Shown: positions 42,394-51,397 of the stretch, piece by piece
Numbering within the stretch: position 1 is the stretch's first letter
How the letters are laid out: every line of letters starts with the position of its first letter
From: a bacterium
GTDB taxonomy: Bacteria; Hydrothermota; UBA3073; JACQXS01; JAGMCI01
DNA: 64,000 bases
NCBI GenBank assembly: GCA_030018315.1
Contig: JASEGA010000001.1
Location: 158,440 to 222,439 of the forward strand
Direction of reading: 5' to 3'
The notes under the pieces: generated by a model
The model's database searches: none
What the model saw: only the letters and a program-made list of their open reading frames with translations
What the model was told of the DNA's origin: nothing
Translations under genes and position numbers: made by a program

Positions 42394-44214
42394 CTACAGT
42401 AAGATAATCTTATTTGTCCTACTTGTATTTCTTCCTTTTATCTGGCAAAAATATATGCCAGATGGGACATATAGACCTTGGTTATCAGTCCTATTCCAAG
42501 TAAATGTGTAACTACCTGCACCTAAATTACTGCTAAAAATAGTCTTTACTAAACGCCCACAAATATTATAGATGCTAATAGTAACAGGCTCCATGCCTTC
42601 AATAGAGAATTGAATTGAGATAGATTTATGAAAAGGATTTGGATAAATACTAAAATTAGAGGCTGTTGGCAGTGATACTTCAGCTACTCCAACCAAAGGT
42701 TGGTTGCTCTTAGCATAATAGATTTCTTCCTTATTTTCTTGGGCCCCATCCGGATATGCCCACCAGGTTATGTGCCCATAACCACTATTGTCAATTGTAA
42801 ACCATCTAATACTACCAAAAGTACCCCAGTCATAGAAATTATTATTTGTCACACGTGCAGTTTTCCATTCTCCTTTAATATTTGTACCATACAGAACTTC
42901 AGGATAAATGGTGGTATAACCTCTTACAAAAACAAAGTGAGTTTTATTATTTCCATCCACAGCAATAGATGGTGACATAGTATGAATTGTCATTTCTAAC
43001 CCAAGGTCTACACATTCCCAGCTACCACTCTCATTCGTCGCATACCAGATGTAGTGGGGAGCGCTGCGGTCCTCCTTCCAAGTAAGATATATTTTACCAT
43101 TAGCAGATACAGCAAGTGAAGGACACATATCACCTTTATCACTTGTACTGACCTTTGTACTCACCCAGCTCCCACTTTCATTTGTGATATACCAGATATC
43201 AAAAGTGTTAGGAGAGCCCACTACTCCCTTAGAATAAGCAATATGTATATGACCTTGGGGAGAAATAGCAATAGAAGGAAAACAACAGCCCCCAGTCTCA
43301 TCTATTTTTGAAACCACCCAGCTACTAGTCTTATTTGTAGCATAACAAAGGGCTTTCTGAGGATAATTGCAAAATGCAATATGGGCATAGCCTTCTGCAT
43401 CTAATGCAAGGTTCGGGTCATCACCACCCATAGTATCAATGATTACACCCTCCCAGTATCCACTCTTGTTTGTAGTATATCCAAGTGCCCGGCGCTGAGA
43501 ACAGGCAACATTTAATGCAATATGAGCACTGCTATCATTATCTACTGCAATAGAAGGCCATCTCTTAGCACCACTTGGAAGAGAGGTGATCTGCTCAGAA
43601 ACCCAGCTACCACTTTTATTTGTCAAGTAGAAGAGCTCGTATGTCGTTTGGGATGTCCCTGAACAATAAGCAATATGTGCCTTACCATTTGCGTCTACTG
43701 CTATAGAAGGATAAAAGTCACAAATAGCATTGTAAGTGAGACGCTGTATTGTCCAGGTAATCTCTAAAGTATCTTCTGGCGGTTCAGGACCCTCAGTCTT
43801 TATCAGCCAGACATCCTGCTGCCCACCATATGTAGTTGTACCAGCTATGATATAGCCACCATCTTTAGTCTGTGCTCCTGAGCGACCGTCATCCGTATGA
43901 TCTCCACCATACGTCCTTGTCCAAATTGTATCACCAAGCGAATCTGTCTTTATTAACAAAATATCATCCTCACTGTATGGACGACGAGTTGTACCAGCTA
44001 TGATATAGCCACCACCTGTTGTCTGTGCCATTGAGTAGCTTATCTCGCTATAAGTTCCACCATATGTCTTTGTCCATAAGGTGTCCGGTGCCTGGGCAAG
44101 TAACTTTATTACTAAGAGAAGCAGTGCCATCCCAACAAAAAGAATTATTGGGAATTTGTAATTAGTAAATCGTTTCAAAATTTTCTCACCCTTTCTATAA
44201 TTTTGCATTCCCAA
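42394..44214 (-). CDS. Secreted repeat protein with C-terminal sorting domain
   Basis: A 606-residue protein with a signal anchor, two delta-60-like units (Thr-Trp/Lys-Thr-Tyr-Gly-Gly; Gly-Gly-Tyr-Ile-Ile-Ala-Gly-Thr-Thr), then about seven units of the form Pro-Ser-Ile-Ala-Val-Asp-x-x-Gly-x-x-His-Ile-Ala-Tyr and Tyr-x-Thr-Asn-Lys-Ser-Gly-Ser-Trp, likely a beta-propeller. It ends with a type IX-like sorting domain (Tyr-Pro-Asn-Pro-Phe; Gly-Ile-Tyr-Phe-Cys-Gln). A TTG at 44178 after AAGGGTGAG is a plausible true start. Confidence 0.82.
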   Translation of the reverse strand: MGMQNYRKGEKILKRFTNYKFPIILFVGMALLLLVIKLLAQAPDTLWTKTYGGTYSEISYSMAQTTGGGYIIAGTTRRPYSEDDILLIKTDSLGDTIWTRTYGGDHTDDGRSGAQTKDGGYIIAGTTTYGGQQDVWLIKTEGPEPPEDTLEITWTIQRLTYNAICDFYPSIAVDANGKAHIAYCSGTSQTTYELFYLTNKSGSWVSEQITSLPSGAKRWPSIAVDNDSSAHIALNVACSQRRALGYTTNKSGYWEGVIIDTMGGDDPNLALDAEGYAHIAFCNYPQKALCYATNKTSSWVVSKIDETGGCCFPSIAISPQGHIHIAYSKGVVGSPNTFDIWYITNESGSWVSTKVSTSDKGDMCPSLAVSANGKIYLTWKEDRSAPHYIWYATNESGSWECVDLGLEMTIHTMSPSIAVDGNNKTHFVFVRGYTTIYPEVLYGTNIKGEWKTARVTNNNFYDWGTFGSIRWFTIDNSGYGHITWWAYPDGAQENKEEIYYAKSNQPLVGVAEVSLPTASNFSIYPNPFHKSISIQFSIEGMEPVTISIYNICGRLVKTIFSSNLGAGSYTFTWNRTDNQGLYVPSGIYFCQIKGRNTSRTNKIILL

Positions 44215-44304
44215 CCTGTCCCATGTCAGGACGGATTTGCAATTTGCATTTTTAATTCCCCCATCTTCTCCTTTACATCCTCATACTTTGCTCATCTTGA
44301 TCTT

Positions 44305-47061
44305 CTATTCTAATATTATAAGTTTACTTGTAGTCTCAAATCTACCACTCTTAAGCTGGATGAAGTAGATACCTTTAGCAAATTTGTCTCCTTTTAGCTC
44401 AATGTGGTGATAGCCTGCCTCTTTATTCTCATTTACAAGAGTTGCTATCCTCTGCCCCAGAAAATTATATATAGTGATATTTATATGTGAATCTTTGGGT
44501 AGTCCATATCTGATTTCAGTAATTCCTGTAAATGGATTTGGATAGCTTTGGAATAGTCTGTAACTCGTAATACTTGATTTATAACTTTCTTCTATTCCTA
44601 TACTGGTACTGACTGCAACATCTATAGTATCTATCCATAAGTTGTTTGAGTCATCTGTTATCGTGAGTTCAAAATGTATAATATACTCGTCTGGGGTAGA
44701 TAGTGAGACAGTAAATCCATACGAACCACTACTCATGGCAGTATCATTAGGTGAAATGTTACCATAGACTTGGATGGTGTCTTGTATATCAGTGATAAAA
44801 GAATCAGTCGTCCCCAAAATCCCTTTCACCCCAAATGAAGTCTTATTACCTAAATTTTTCAAAACAACCTTCATCTCAATTGATTCACCAGGATTGACAC
44901 ACCCATCCCCATTACCACCAATTGAATCATCAATCCTATGACTATTATAACACACATAAGGACATTCAGAAATCACAGTACAAATACCTTCATAAGGATA
45001 AAAATTATGTGCCGTGACTGTTACCCATAAGGTCCCTGGGCTATTTGGACTAATATTAAGTGTTACACTCCCTGAGGCATCAGTTGTTCCAGTGGCATAA
45101 ACATCATTACCCTTCACCAGACAGACACAGGCATTTGGAATAGGTCCAAAATCAGAACACCTAACCTCAAAATTATTTAGTCCCAGAGTAATTTCTGATG
45201 GATGCTTTACTTTCAAATTCCTTGGCTCATCTGTCCACATGGGGAGCTCTGGGTCACCGAACACGTTAAGGCAATATATACAAAATCTCCAAACATATCT
45301 AATAGTCTCACCACTCAGAGTGTCAATACTGGGAATCTCAACATCTTTTGAGGCTGCATGCGCTTGACCAAGGTGATATAAATTGTCATTAAAGGTTTTC
45401 TCATAAAAGTGTAAATCAAGTAACTCAGAAATACCCATACCGCCAGGACGGCCAGCTCCGTATCTGGAATTCATTATAGCAGCAACAGCACCACCGCCTG
45501 GATGGTTTACAAGTTGCTCTGCAAAGCAGTCCCCATTAGGAACCTCATCTAATGCACCTGTATAACAAGCTATAGCATTATGAATACCTAATCTATCTTC
45601 ATTGGTCATATTGTGGATATCGCAGGTATCTAACCAAAAAAATGTTGGTGGGATGCTTCTAATTTCTGTAGGACGTCCATGGGTTGCGAAATGGACGAAG
45701 CCAGAGCCCGTATTAATAGAGTCAATAACCATCTCTCTAAGCTGACCAGGAAGCCCATAGATAGTTTGATAGAGCTTCTCATCCTGCCAATTCATAGGTG
45801 TCACCTCTGCAATAGCATCGCTTACGATATCACCTGTATACATACTATCCGGAGGAATCCACATGAGCCAAACTGATACAAGTGCAATCTTTTTCAGATA
45901 TGAAGGCGGTGCGTTTTTCTCATAAGTTAACACTTTGTTCACAAATGTAGAACATTGAAATGTTGTGTATGATGGTGCCCTACCCACATATACATCAGCA
46001 TATAAATCTACACTGTCCTCTATCTCCCCATAAATATGGTCACCATCGTAATCCCAGGTCCCATCAAGGTCAGAGTAGTAAAGGTCACACGGAATAGTGT
46101 CCTCGTCAGGATAAGGTGCCGGACCTCCACAATCCCAGAACCAGACATCTCGCCTTGGGACAACCTCTTGATTATTCTCAAAGTCTGCCTGACCACCAAG
46201 TAAAAAGTATATCGAGCCCCAATTTTCATTTGCATATTTGATAAAATTCCTTATCTTTTCTGGACTGTCATATCCAGAATAATTATTATATATCCAATCA
46301 GTAGTAACTATGGTTGCTGGGACTCCTTTCTTTGTCTTCCAGTTAGCAAGAGATTGGAATATAGGAGCAAGAGTAGAAGAGGTAATAATTACATATTGAT
46401 ACTCTTCAGATTTTACAATCTCTTTAATAGGAGGTGAAAAAAAACACACATCAAAAGGATTTTCCACTAATGCCTTAACTTCTTTACCAAAGACCTTTAG
46501 TTGCTCTTTTGTCCTTGTTTCTATTGGAACAGTATTTTCTTTGTAAATAATTCTTAGGGTTATCCTACTATAAAACATAAGTTCACCCTTAGATGGAATA
46601 TACTGAATTGGATAAACTCTTATCCCTGCTATCCTGAACCCACTCTTGGACCCAGTACCTGCAAGTTCCACTATCTTACCAGGAAATGGAATTGTAGAGT
46701 TATAAATCACACTGTCAGGCTTAACAAATGGGACATCTATGTCAAAAGAGATAGGTCTCCAAGGTTGTGCAGGATAGATTCTATAATTACCTGGAATAAT
46801 CTCACTATCTACGGAGATTACCTCAATCTTCTCTGCAGTTGCCCCTGGGGGGATAACAAAAGAAAAAGGAACCTGAGGAAGTTGTGGACTGCCAACAGGG
46901 ACAGTAGAACCATAGTTCTTAAGTCTCACAACATCATAGCCTTCAAGCTTACTAAAGCAAAGGCCACTCCTAGAAAACACCACTGTCTCCACAATTTCAC
47001 TTGCCTGAAGAGAAAATGGTAAGACAAGTATTAATATAAATGCATACAATATTTTTAACAT
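44305..47061 (-). CDS. Gingipain-like cysteine protease (peptidase C25) with C-terminal sorting domain
   Basis: A 918-residue protein with a signal peptide, a propeptide (about 20-215; Pro-Gln-Leu-Pro-Gln-Val-Pro-Phe-Ser), a C25 catalytic region from Tyr-Val-Ile-Ile-Thr-Ser, the catalytic His in Phe-Val-His-Phe-Ala-Thr-His-Gly (about residue 459) and the Cys in Ala-Ile-Ala-Cys-Tyr-Thr-Gly (about 500). Ig-like domains follow, then a type IX-like sorting domain (Tyr-Pro-Asn-Pro-Phe; Gly-Ile-Tyr-Phe-Ile-Gln-Leu). In Bacteroidetes such proteases are exported by type IX secretion and process surface proteins. A truncated paralogue lies at 48763-49275. Confidence 0.9.
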   Translation of the reverse strand: MLKILYAFILILVLPFSLQASEIVETVVFSRSGLCFSKLEGYDVVRLKNYGSTVPVGSPQLPQVPFSFVIPPGATAEKIEVISVDSEIIPGNYRIYPAQPWRPISFDIDVPFVKPDSVIYNSTIPFPGKIVELAGTGSKSGFRIAGIRVYPIQYIPSKGELMFYSRITLRIIYKENTVPIETRTKEQLKVFGKEVKALVENPFDVCFFSPPIKEIVKSEEYQYVIITSSTLAPIFQSLANWKTKKGVPATIVTTDWIYNNYSGYDSPEKIRNFIKYANENWGSIYFLLGGQADFENNQEVVPRRDVWFWDCGGPAPYPDEDTIPCDLYYSDLDGTWDYDGDHIYGEIEDSVDLYADVYVGRAPSYTTFQCSTFVNKVLTYEKNAPPSYLKKIALVSVWLMWIPPDSMYTGDIVSDAIAEVTPMNWQDEKLYQTIYGLPGQLREMVIDSINTGSGFVHFATHGRPTEIRSIPPTFFWLDTCDIHNMTNEDRLGIHNAIACYTGALDEVPNGDCFAEQLVNHPGGGAVAAIMNSRYGAGRPGGMGISELLDLHFYEKTFNDNLYHLGQAHAASKDVEIPSIDTLSGETIRYVWRFCIYCLNVFGDPELPMWTDEPRNLKVKHPSEITLGLNNFEVRCSDFGPIPNACVCLVKGNDVYATGTTDASGSVTLNISPNSPGTLWVTVTAHNFYPYEGICTVISECPYVCYNSHRIDDSIGGNGDGCVNPGESIEMKVVLKNLGNKTSFGVKGILGTTDSFITDIQDTIQVYGNISPNDTAMSSGSYGFTVSLSTPDEYIIHFELTITDDSNNLWIDTIDVAVSTSIGIEESYKSSITSYRLFQSYPNPFTGITEIRYGLPKDSHINITIYNFLGQRIATLVNENKEAGYHHIELKGDKFAKGIYFIQLKSGRFETTSKLIILE

Positions 47062-47102
47062 TTCACACCTCCATTTTTAGAGATTAGTACTGTCAAAAAT
47101 AG

Positions 47103-47315
47103 GATATTACTTTGTTAAAACCTTGTCAAGTTTTTTTGCTTTGTTGAATAATTCGCTTTACAAAACTTGCAACACCTTGATTGACACCGATTTATGAGAT
47201 TCTTCACTTCGTTCAGAATGACAAGGTCAAAATTGTCTAAAACCAAGTCAGAGGTTGAAAATCAAAGATGCCAAAAATATTTATTCAACAAAGCAAGTTT
47301 TAACAAAGTAATATC
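47103..47315. repeat. 19-bp perfect inverted repeat flanking the second MITE
   Basis: The sequence gatattactttgttaaaac (47103-47121) recurs inverted at 47297-47315, immediately right of the MITE. The left arm is separated from the MITE by about 14 bases. This makes a 213-bp nested palindrome upstream of the gingipain-like gene. Confidence 0.8.
47136..47296 (-). mobile_element. 161-bp MITE-like element, copy 2
   Basis: Same 16-bp ends and same length as copy 1 at 35210-35370, inverted. Only scattered differences are seen, for example gatgcc against ggtgcc near the right end. A possible short gttt(t) target repeat borders it. It abuts an IS transposase remnant, with which it forms a chimeric open frame from 47194. 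Confidence 0.88.
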
Positions 47316-47660
47316 TTTAGCTTTCAGAAAGAAAGGATATAGGACTATAGAGGAGCTACAACTTGATTTAGATGAATTTATGGACGATTATAACTACAGG
47401 AGAACTCATCAGGGATATAAGCTGAAGGAAAATGGCTACAATACACCAGCGGAGGCACATTTATCAAAAAATCTAAAACAAGACTTGACAAAGGAGGTGA
47501 GAAATAATAAAATAGAAGCAGATAAGATGAGAAGCAAAGGGGAGGTGATAGAAAAAACAATCCTTACAAGACAGGTTTTAGGGGATAATTTTACTAGGAG
47601 AAGAAGTGAAAAAGAGGAGGTTCTGACATGCCAATTTGTAACCACATCTTAAAGCCAGGA
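47305..47660 (+). pseudogene. Transposase/integrase C-terminal remnant (IS3/IS481-like)
   Basis: The frame reads Leu-Ala-Phe-Arg-Lys-Lys-Gly-Tyr-Arg-Thr-Ile-Glu-Glu-Leu-Gln-Leu-Asp-Leu-Asp-Glu, then Asp-Tyr-Asn-Tyr-Arg-Arg-Thr-His-Gln-Gly-Tyr. This is the end of an rve integrase core, including its last conserved Glu region. The N-terminal catalytic part is missing; the MITE and inverted repeat replace it. A 60-residue charged tail follows to 47652. The sequence around 47632-47658 recurs inverted at 36219-36240, so it marks the IS end. Confidence 0.75.
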
Positions 47661-47797
47661 CAGATTATATACAAATTCCAAATTTTATTTGGGAGGGAGG
47701 TGATGTTTATGATTGTAGAGAGAATTTTTGTTGAGAGGTTAGGTTTTAACGATTAGATTTAAGGAATTTTTGTTTTCCCTTAAAATGGAGGTGTGAA

Positions 47798-48703
47798 ATG
47801 TTAATTGGGTTTATGTGTATTATAACGATGCTTTCTTTGCAGGTAGGATTGACTCAATCAGAGCTTGAATCTAAAGATTTGATAATTCAAAATAATACAG
47901 TTGACAGAATTTTTGATAACACAAATGGCATAATTTATGTATCTCCAGAAAGTAACGCTGCATATGTAGGTGATACTTTTGAAGTTAAAATAATGGTAGA
48001 CAGTATTACAGATCCTGCAGCAGACGAACATCCTGAGGATAAAGGTGCCTGTGTTATAGCTTTTGATATGCGTTGGAATCCCGAAGTGCTCTGTTATGTT
48101 TCTGTGGAGAAGGGGACCTTTCTTGATATCCCAGGAGCATCAACTGTCCTTTTAATTGGAGACGTAGACAGTGTTTCAGGCTACATGACGGATGTTACCT
48201 ATGGCATGTTACCCGGTAAACCTGGTGCACTTGGAGGTGGGTTAGCTTTTGAAGTAAAGTTTAAAGTTGTTGGGTCAGGCACTAGTGTCTTGGATATGAC
48301 AAGTGCTGAGTGGTATTCCTTTTCTCCTACTGCATATGTTTTCACTCGTATGGGGGACGGCTATTTTTCTACTCCTACAAGTATAGAGACACAATCTCCT
48401 AATTCCCTCATTAATAAGAGTTCTATAGCACTTAAGAGTTACCCCAATCCATTCAACCATAAGACAGTGATTAGGGTTCAGGGGTTAGGGATTAGTGAAA
48501 GGCAAACAATTAATTTACAAATTTATGATTTAGTTGGCAGATTGGTCAAGTCTTTCCCAATCACTCAACAACTCAATAACTCAATAACTCAACTCTGGGA
48601 TGGGGCTACTGATAATGGGAATAGGTTGCCAAGCGGTGTCTATTTTTGTAAGTTAGAAATGGGTAAAAAGAGTATAACCAATCAAATACTTTTATTGAGA
48701 TAA
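47798..48703 (+). CDS. Secreted cohesin-domain protein with C-terminal sorting domain
   Basis: A 301-residue protein with a signal peptide (about 1-22), a cohesin-like domain (about 45-195; Tyr-Val-Gly-Asp-Thr-Phe-Glu-Val-Lys-Ile-Met-Val-Asp-Ser and Ala-Phe-Asp-Met-Arg-Trp-Asn-Pro) and a sorting domain (Tyr-Pro-Asn-Pro-Phe-Asn; Gly-Val-Tyr-Phe-Cys-Lys-Leu). The cohesin-like part resembles that of 36794-38923. A GGAGGTG ribosome site precedes the ATG. It is the only secreted-protein gene of this cluster on the plus strand. Confidence 0.82.
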   Translation: MLIGFMCIITMLSLQVGLTQSELESKDLIIQNNTVDRIFDNTNGIIYVSPESNAAYVGDTFEVKIMVDSITDPAADEHPEDKGACVIAFDMRWNPEVLCYVSVEKGTFLDIPGASTVLLIGDVDSVSGYMTDVTYGMLPGKPGALGGGLAFEVKFKVVGSGTSVLDMTSAEWYSFSPTAYVFTRMGDGYFSTPTSIETQSPNSLINKSSIALKSYPNPFNHKTVIRVQGLGISERQTINLQIYDLVGRLVKSFPITQQLNNSITQLWDGATDNGNRLPSGVYFCKLEMGKKSITNQILLLR

Positions 48704-48762
48704 AGTTACAAATAGGTTGCATTAAATCTATGAAATTAATGGTCGAATAGGAGGTGAAAACC

Positions 48763-49275
48763 ATGTTTAGCAGAAAATATAGTGTGAAGTTATGGTATGT
48801 TATTTGGTTTTATGTATTTATACTGCTTAGCTTACCTTTCTCTCTTCAAGCCGGTGAGATTGTGAAAACAGTGCGCTTCTCTTATAATGACCTTTCATTT
48901 AGTAAGGATGGAGGCTACGATGTTGTGAGACTTAAAACTACGGGTCTACTGTTCCTGTAGGTAGCCCTCAACTTCCTCAAGTACCTCTTTCTTTTGTTAT
49001 CCTGCCCGGGCAACTGCAGAAAAGGTTGAAATAATCTCTGTAGGTAGCGAGGTTATCCCGGGTACTTACAGAATCTACCCTGCACAGTCTTGGGAACCTA
49101 TCTCTTTTGAGATAGATATTCCATTTATTGAGCCTGACAGTGTGATTTATAACTCTATAACTCCATTCCCCAGTGAGATAGTGGAACTTGCAAGTACTGG
49201 GTCAAAGAGTGGGTTCAGAATAGCAGGGGTGAGGGTTTGTCCACTTCAGTACATTCCATCTAAGGGTGAACTTAT
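48763..49275 (+). pseudogene. Truncated gingipain-like protease paralogue with two frameshifts
   Basis: After an AGGAGGTG site, an ATG opens a signal peptide and propeptide very close to those of 44305-47061. A missing A near 48934-48937 shifts the frame, and a missing G near 49008-49010 shifts it again. Restoring both gives Leu-Lys-Asn-Tyr-Gly-Ser-Thr-Val-Pro-Val and Pro-Gly-Ala-Thr-Ala-Glu-Lys as in the paralogue. Similarity stops after Tyr-Ile-Pro-Ser-Lys-Gly-Glu-Leu, before any catalytic residue. Confidence 0.85.
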
Positions 49276-49568
49276 ACAGCCCTTTGTTAAATCTCATATG
49301 AAAATTGCACCTATCTCTTTACTCTGTCTCAAGAAAAGCCTCAGTAGCTTAAAATCCCAATTTTCAAATCCCAAATCTCAAACAATTTCAAAATCCTAAT
49401 GTCCCAAATTCCAAACCTGTCTTGAAAATTTGAATTTAGAATTTGGGATTTGTTTGAGATTTGGTGCTTGGAATTTGGAATTTTATTGCCAATCATGTTT
49501 AACTTTATGAATTACAATGACTTATATATAATTTCACACCCATTTTTAACAAATTTTAACAAAGTACT
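49276..49568. repeat. Intergenic AT-rich inverted repeat region
   Basis: Segments around 49355-49415 (caaatcccaaatctcaaac; cccaaattccaaa) recur inverted at 49430-49485 (aatttgggatttg; gagatttgg; tttggaatt), giving a long imperfect hairpin. No gene is seen. Confidence 0.6.
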
Positions 49569-49936
49569 GCTGTTATTGTGACTAATCGTATCGGGCTTGA
49601 GGATAGAGAAATATTCGCAAGATACAAGAGGAGATGGGAGATAGAATGCGTATTTCGTGAACTCAAGGACAACTTTTATTTCGACCAGTATCAAGTGAGA
49701 AGTCTCACTGGTATAACGAGGCATTGGCATTTATGCTTTCTTGCATACACTTTCTTTGTTCAATACGAACAAAGACGCTAAACCGTAGGCTATATACGAT
49801 AGGGGAATCTATTTATCTGTATCGGACTTTTCAATCCATTATCTCTTATATTTGGATTTCAAAGAACACAGAGGCTTATTACAAGATACTACAATTGAAT
49901 AGCCTCTAATTTACATCTAATTTTAACAAAATACAG
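49569..49936 (+). pseudogene. DDE transposase C-terminal remnant (IS4/IS701-like)
   Basis: The frame from about 49569 reads Asn-Arg-Ile-Gly-Leu-Glu-Asp-Arg-Glu, then Tyr-Lys-Arg-Arg-Trp-Glu-Ile-Glu-Cys-Val-Phe-Arg-Glu-Leu-Lys (the conserved Glu box), then Val-Arg-Ser-Leu-Thr-Gly-Ile-x-Arg-His-Trp. A shift near 49775 moves the last part to another frame ending at 49909. The catalytic aspartates are missing. The terminal sequence near 49915-49934 recurs at 36304-36326. Confidence 0.75.
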
Positions 49937-49954
49937 ATAGACATATATTCTTAT

Positions 49955-49991
49955 AAAAAAGCGGTAGCTCATTTAACCCTAGAGCCACCGC
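49955..49991 (-). terminator. Rho-independent terminator after the initiator tRNA
   Basis: On the minus strand gcggtggctc pairs with gagctaccgc and is followed by a run of T (plus-strand aaaaaa at 49955-49960). It lies about 24 bases past the tRNA 3' end. Confidence 0.8.
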
Positions 49992-50014
49992 AAGAAGTTT
50001 TAAATAATTGTAAA

Positions 50015-50088
50015 TGGCGGGGGTGGGATTTGAACCCACGACCTCCAGGTTATGGGCCTGACGAGCTACCAGACTGCTCTACCCCGCG
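50015..50088 (-). tRNA. Initiator tRNA-Met (CAU) with unusual anticodon arm
   Basis: Reading the minus strand: acceptor cgcgggg, D arm gagc...gctc, anticodon stem tcagg/cctgg, loop cccataa (anticodon CAT), variable loop, T arm gtggg-ttcaaat-cccac, 3' acceptor ccccgcc. Position 1 (C) faces C72, a mismatch, the bacterial initiator hallmark. Two features are odd: position 33 is C instead of the near-universal U, and the usual three G-C pairs are A29-U41, G30-C40, G31-C39. No CCA is encoded. Confidence 0.92.
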
Positions 50089-50128
50089 ATCTATGTAAAT
50101 ATAAAATCAAATTCTATTTTGTCAAGTT

Positions 50129-50320
50129 TTATTTTAAAAATATTCCTACAGGTATTAGGACACAATAACCAAGTACTAAAAGGATAGGAGCGAGTGTCAA
50201 TGAGCCTTTACTTAAAGTTAGATATCCGACTAAAATAAATAGGACTCCTAAAAGAATAAGAATCCAATTCCTTAACCCTAATTTAATTCTACGAACCTCA
50301 CCCTTTTTTTGCTTTTTCAT
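50129..50320 (-). CDS. Small two-helix membrane protein
   Basis: A 63-residue protein with a basic N-terminus and two hydrophobic helices (about 18-35 and 42-61), ending Tyr-Cys-Val-Leu-Ile-Pro-Val-Gly-Ile. This resembles small DUF3098-type proteins. It lies downstream of the DUF502 gene. Function unknown. Confidence 0.6.
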   Translation of the reverse strand: MKKQKKGEVRRIKLGLRNWILILLGVLFILVGYLTLSKGSLTLAPILLVLGYCVLIPVGIFLK

Positions 50321-50344
50321 AATTGAATGTCCTTTAATATGTTA

Positions 50345-50947
50345 CTAAATCTTTTTAGCCTCTCTCTCATCCGGCAATATTATACCTCCAGAGATGATGA
50401 CTCTCATAGCAGAGTCAACAGATAATGAGGTTTCCCTGATTTCTGAACGTGGTACAATCGCATAGTACCCGGATGTTGGATTAGGTGCTGTTGGTATGAA
50501 TACACTCACATTGTCTTCCTTCTCATTAATTCGCCAGCTGGATTCATTTGTCATAAATGCTAAGGTATAAAGCCCTTTTCTTGGATATTCTACAAGGACA
50601 ACCTTTTTAAATGCAGCCCTATCCACAAATATAGCATTTGTAAACTTTCTTGCCGATGTATAAATTACACGAATAATAGGAACTTTTGAAACTATCTCTT
50701 CACCAAATTTAAAAACTCGTCGTCCTATGTAACCCGAGGCTATGGTTCCAATTATATAAATAAGTGCCAGAAAAGCTAAAAATCCTATAAATGAGATAAC
50801 AATGGAAGGCAAAGTAGATAGTAATGGTATTTTTTTAAAAGCTGCTTCCAAAATGCCACCAATTCTTGTAACTAAAAACCAGACGATAAAAACAGTAACC
50901 CCTATAGGAAGCAAAGCTATTATGCCCGTTACAAACCTTCTTTTCAT
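50345..50947 (-). CDS. DUF502 family membrane protein
   Basis: A 200-residue protein with two transmembrane helices (about 5-27 and 45-75), opening Phe-Val-Thr-Gly-Ile-Ile-Ala-Leu-Leu-Pro-Ile-Gly-Val-Thr. It also has Val-Pro-Ile-Ile-Arg-Val-Ile-Tyr, Val-Glu-Tyr-Pro-Arg-Lys-Gly and Phe-Ile-Pro-Thr-Ala-Pro-Asn-Pro-Thr-Ser-Gly-Tyr, the DUF502 signature. Function of the family is not established. Confidence 0.88.
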   Translation of the reverse strand: MKRRFVTGIIALLPIGVTVFIVWFLVTRIGGILEAAFKKIPLLSTLPSIVISFIGFLAFLALIYIIGTIASGYIGRRVFKFGEEIVSKVPIIRVIYTSARKFTNAIFVDRAAFKKVVLVEYPRKGLYTLAFMTNESSWRINEKEDNVSVFIPTAPNPTSGYYAIVPRSEIRETSLSVDSAMRVIISGGIILPDEREAKKI

Positions 50948-51048
50948 AATTTTATTATACTTTTTTATCTCACAATGTCAAATATTTTTTAAAAATAACT
51001 TGACATCCTTTAAAAATTGAGTATCCTTAAAACTAAGGAGGATTTATT

Positions 51049-51255
51049 ATGTATAAAGGCAAGGTGAAGTGGTTCAATGAGCGTAAAGGATACGGTTTCA
51101 TTGAACGAGAGGATGGGAGTGGCGACATTTTTGTTCATTACTCAGACATCGAAAGTAAAGGATTTAAAGTCCTTAACGAAGGCGATGAAGTTGAGTTTGA
51201 TGTAATGGAAGGAGAAAAGGGACCAAAGGCAATACATGTAGTTCTCAAAAAGTAA
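51049..51255 (+). CDS. csp: Cold-shock-domain protein
   Basis: A 68-residue CspA-type protein with RNP1 Lys-Gly-Tyr-Gly-Phe-Ile and RNP2 Asp-Ile-Phe-Val-His-Tyr, preceded by TAAGGAGGATTT. It binds single-stranded nucleic acids as an RNA chaperone. It stands alone with its own terminator. Confidence 0.95.
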   Translation: MYKGKVKWFNERKGYGFIEREDGSGDIFVHYSDIESKGFKVLNEGDEVEFDVMEGEKGPKAIHVVLKK

Positions 51256-51274
51256 GCTCCAGTCCTAATTTAAA

Positions 51275-51306
51275 GAGCCCCCTGCTATTACAGTAGGGGC
51301 TTTTTT
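51275..51306 (+). terminator. Rho-independent terminator of the cold-shock gene
   Basis: A gagcccc...ctg / cag...ggggct hairpin is followed by six T, 20 bases after the stop codon. Confidence 0.9.
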
Positions 51307-51352
51307 CTTGACAGGCTAAATAATTTGAAATATAGTTTATAATTGGGTTTAT

Positions 51353-51393
51353 TCTGAGCATGTTGAGATTCTTCGCTTTGCTCAGAATGACAG
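51353..51393. repeat. REP-like palindrome upstream of ptsH
   Basis: The unit ttctgagca...gagattcttcg...tgctcagaatgaca ends a few bases before the HPr start, leaving little room for a separate promoter or ribosome site. It belongs to the tgtcattctga repeat family. Confidence 0.75.
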
Positions 51394-51397
51394 GTGT

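Noticed and set aside
47194..47652. 152-codon frame considered as one real gene
   Set aside because: Its first third is MITE and REP sequence, and only the middle is transposase-like. It is a chimera made by insertion.
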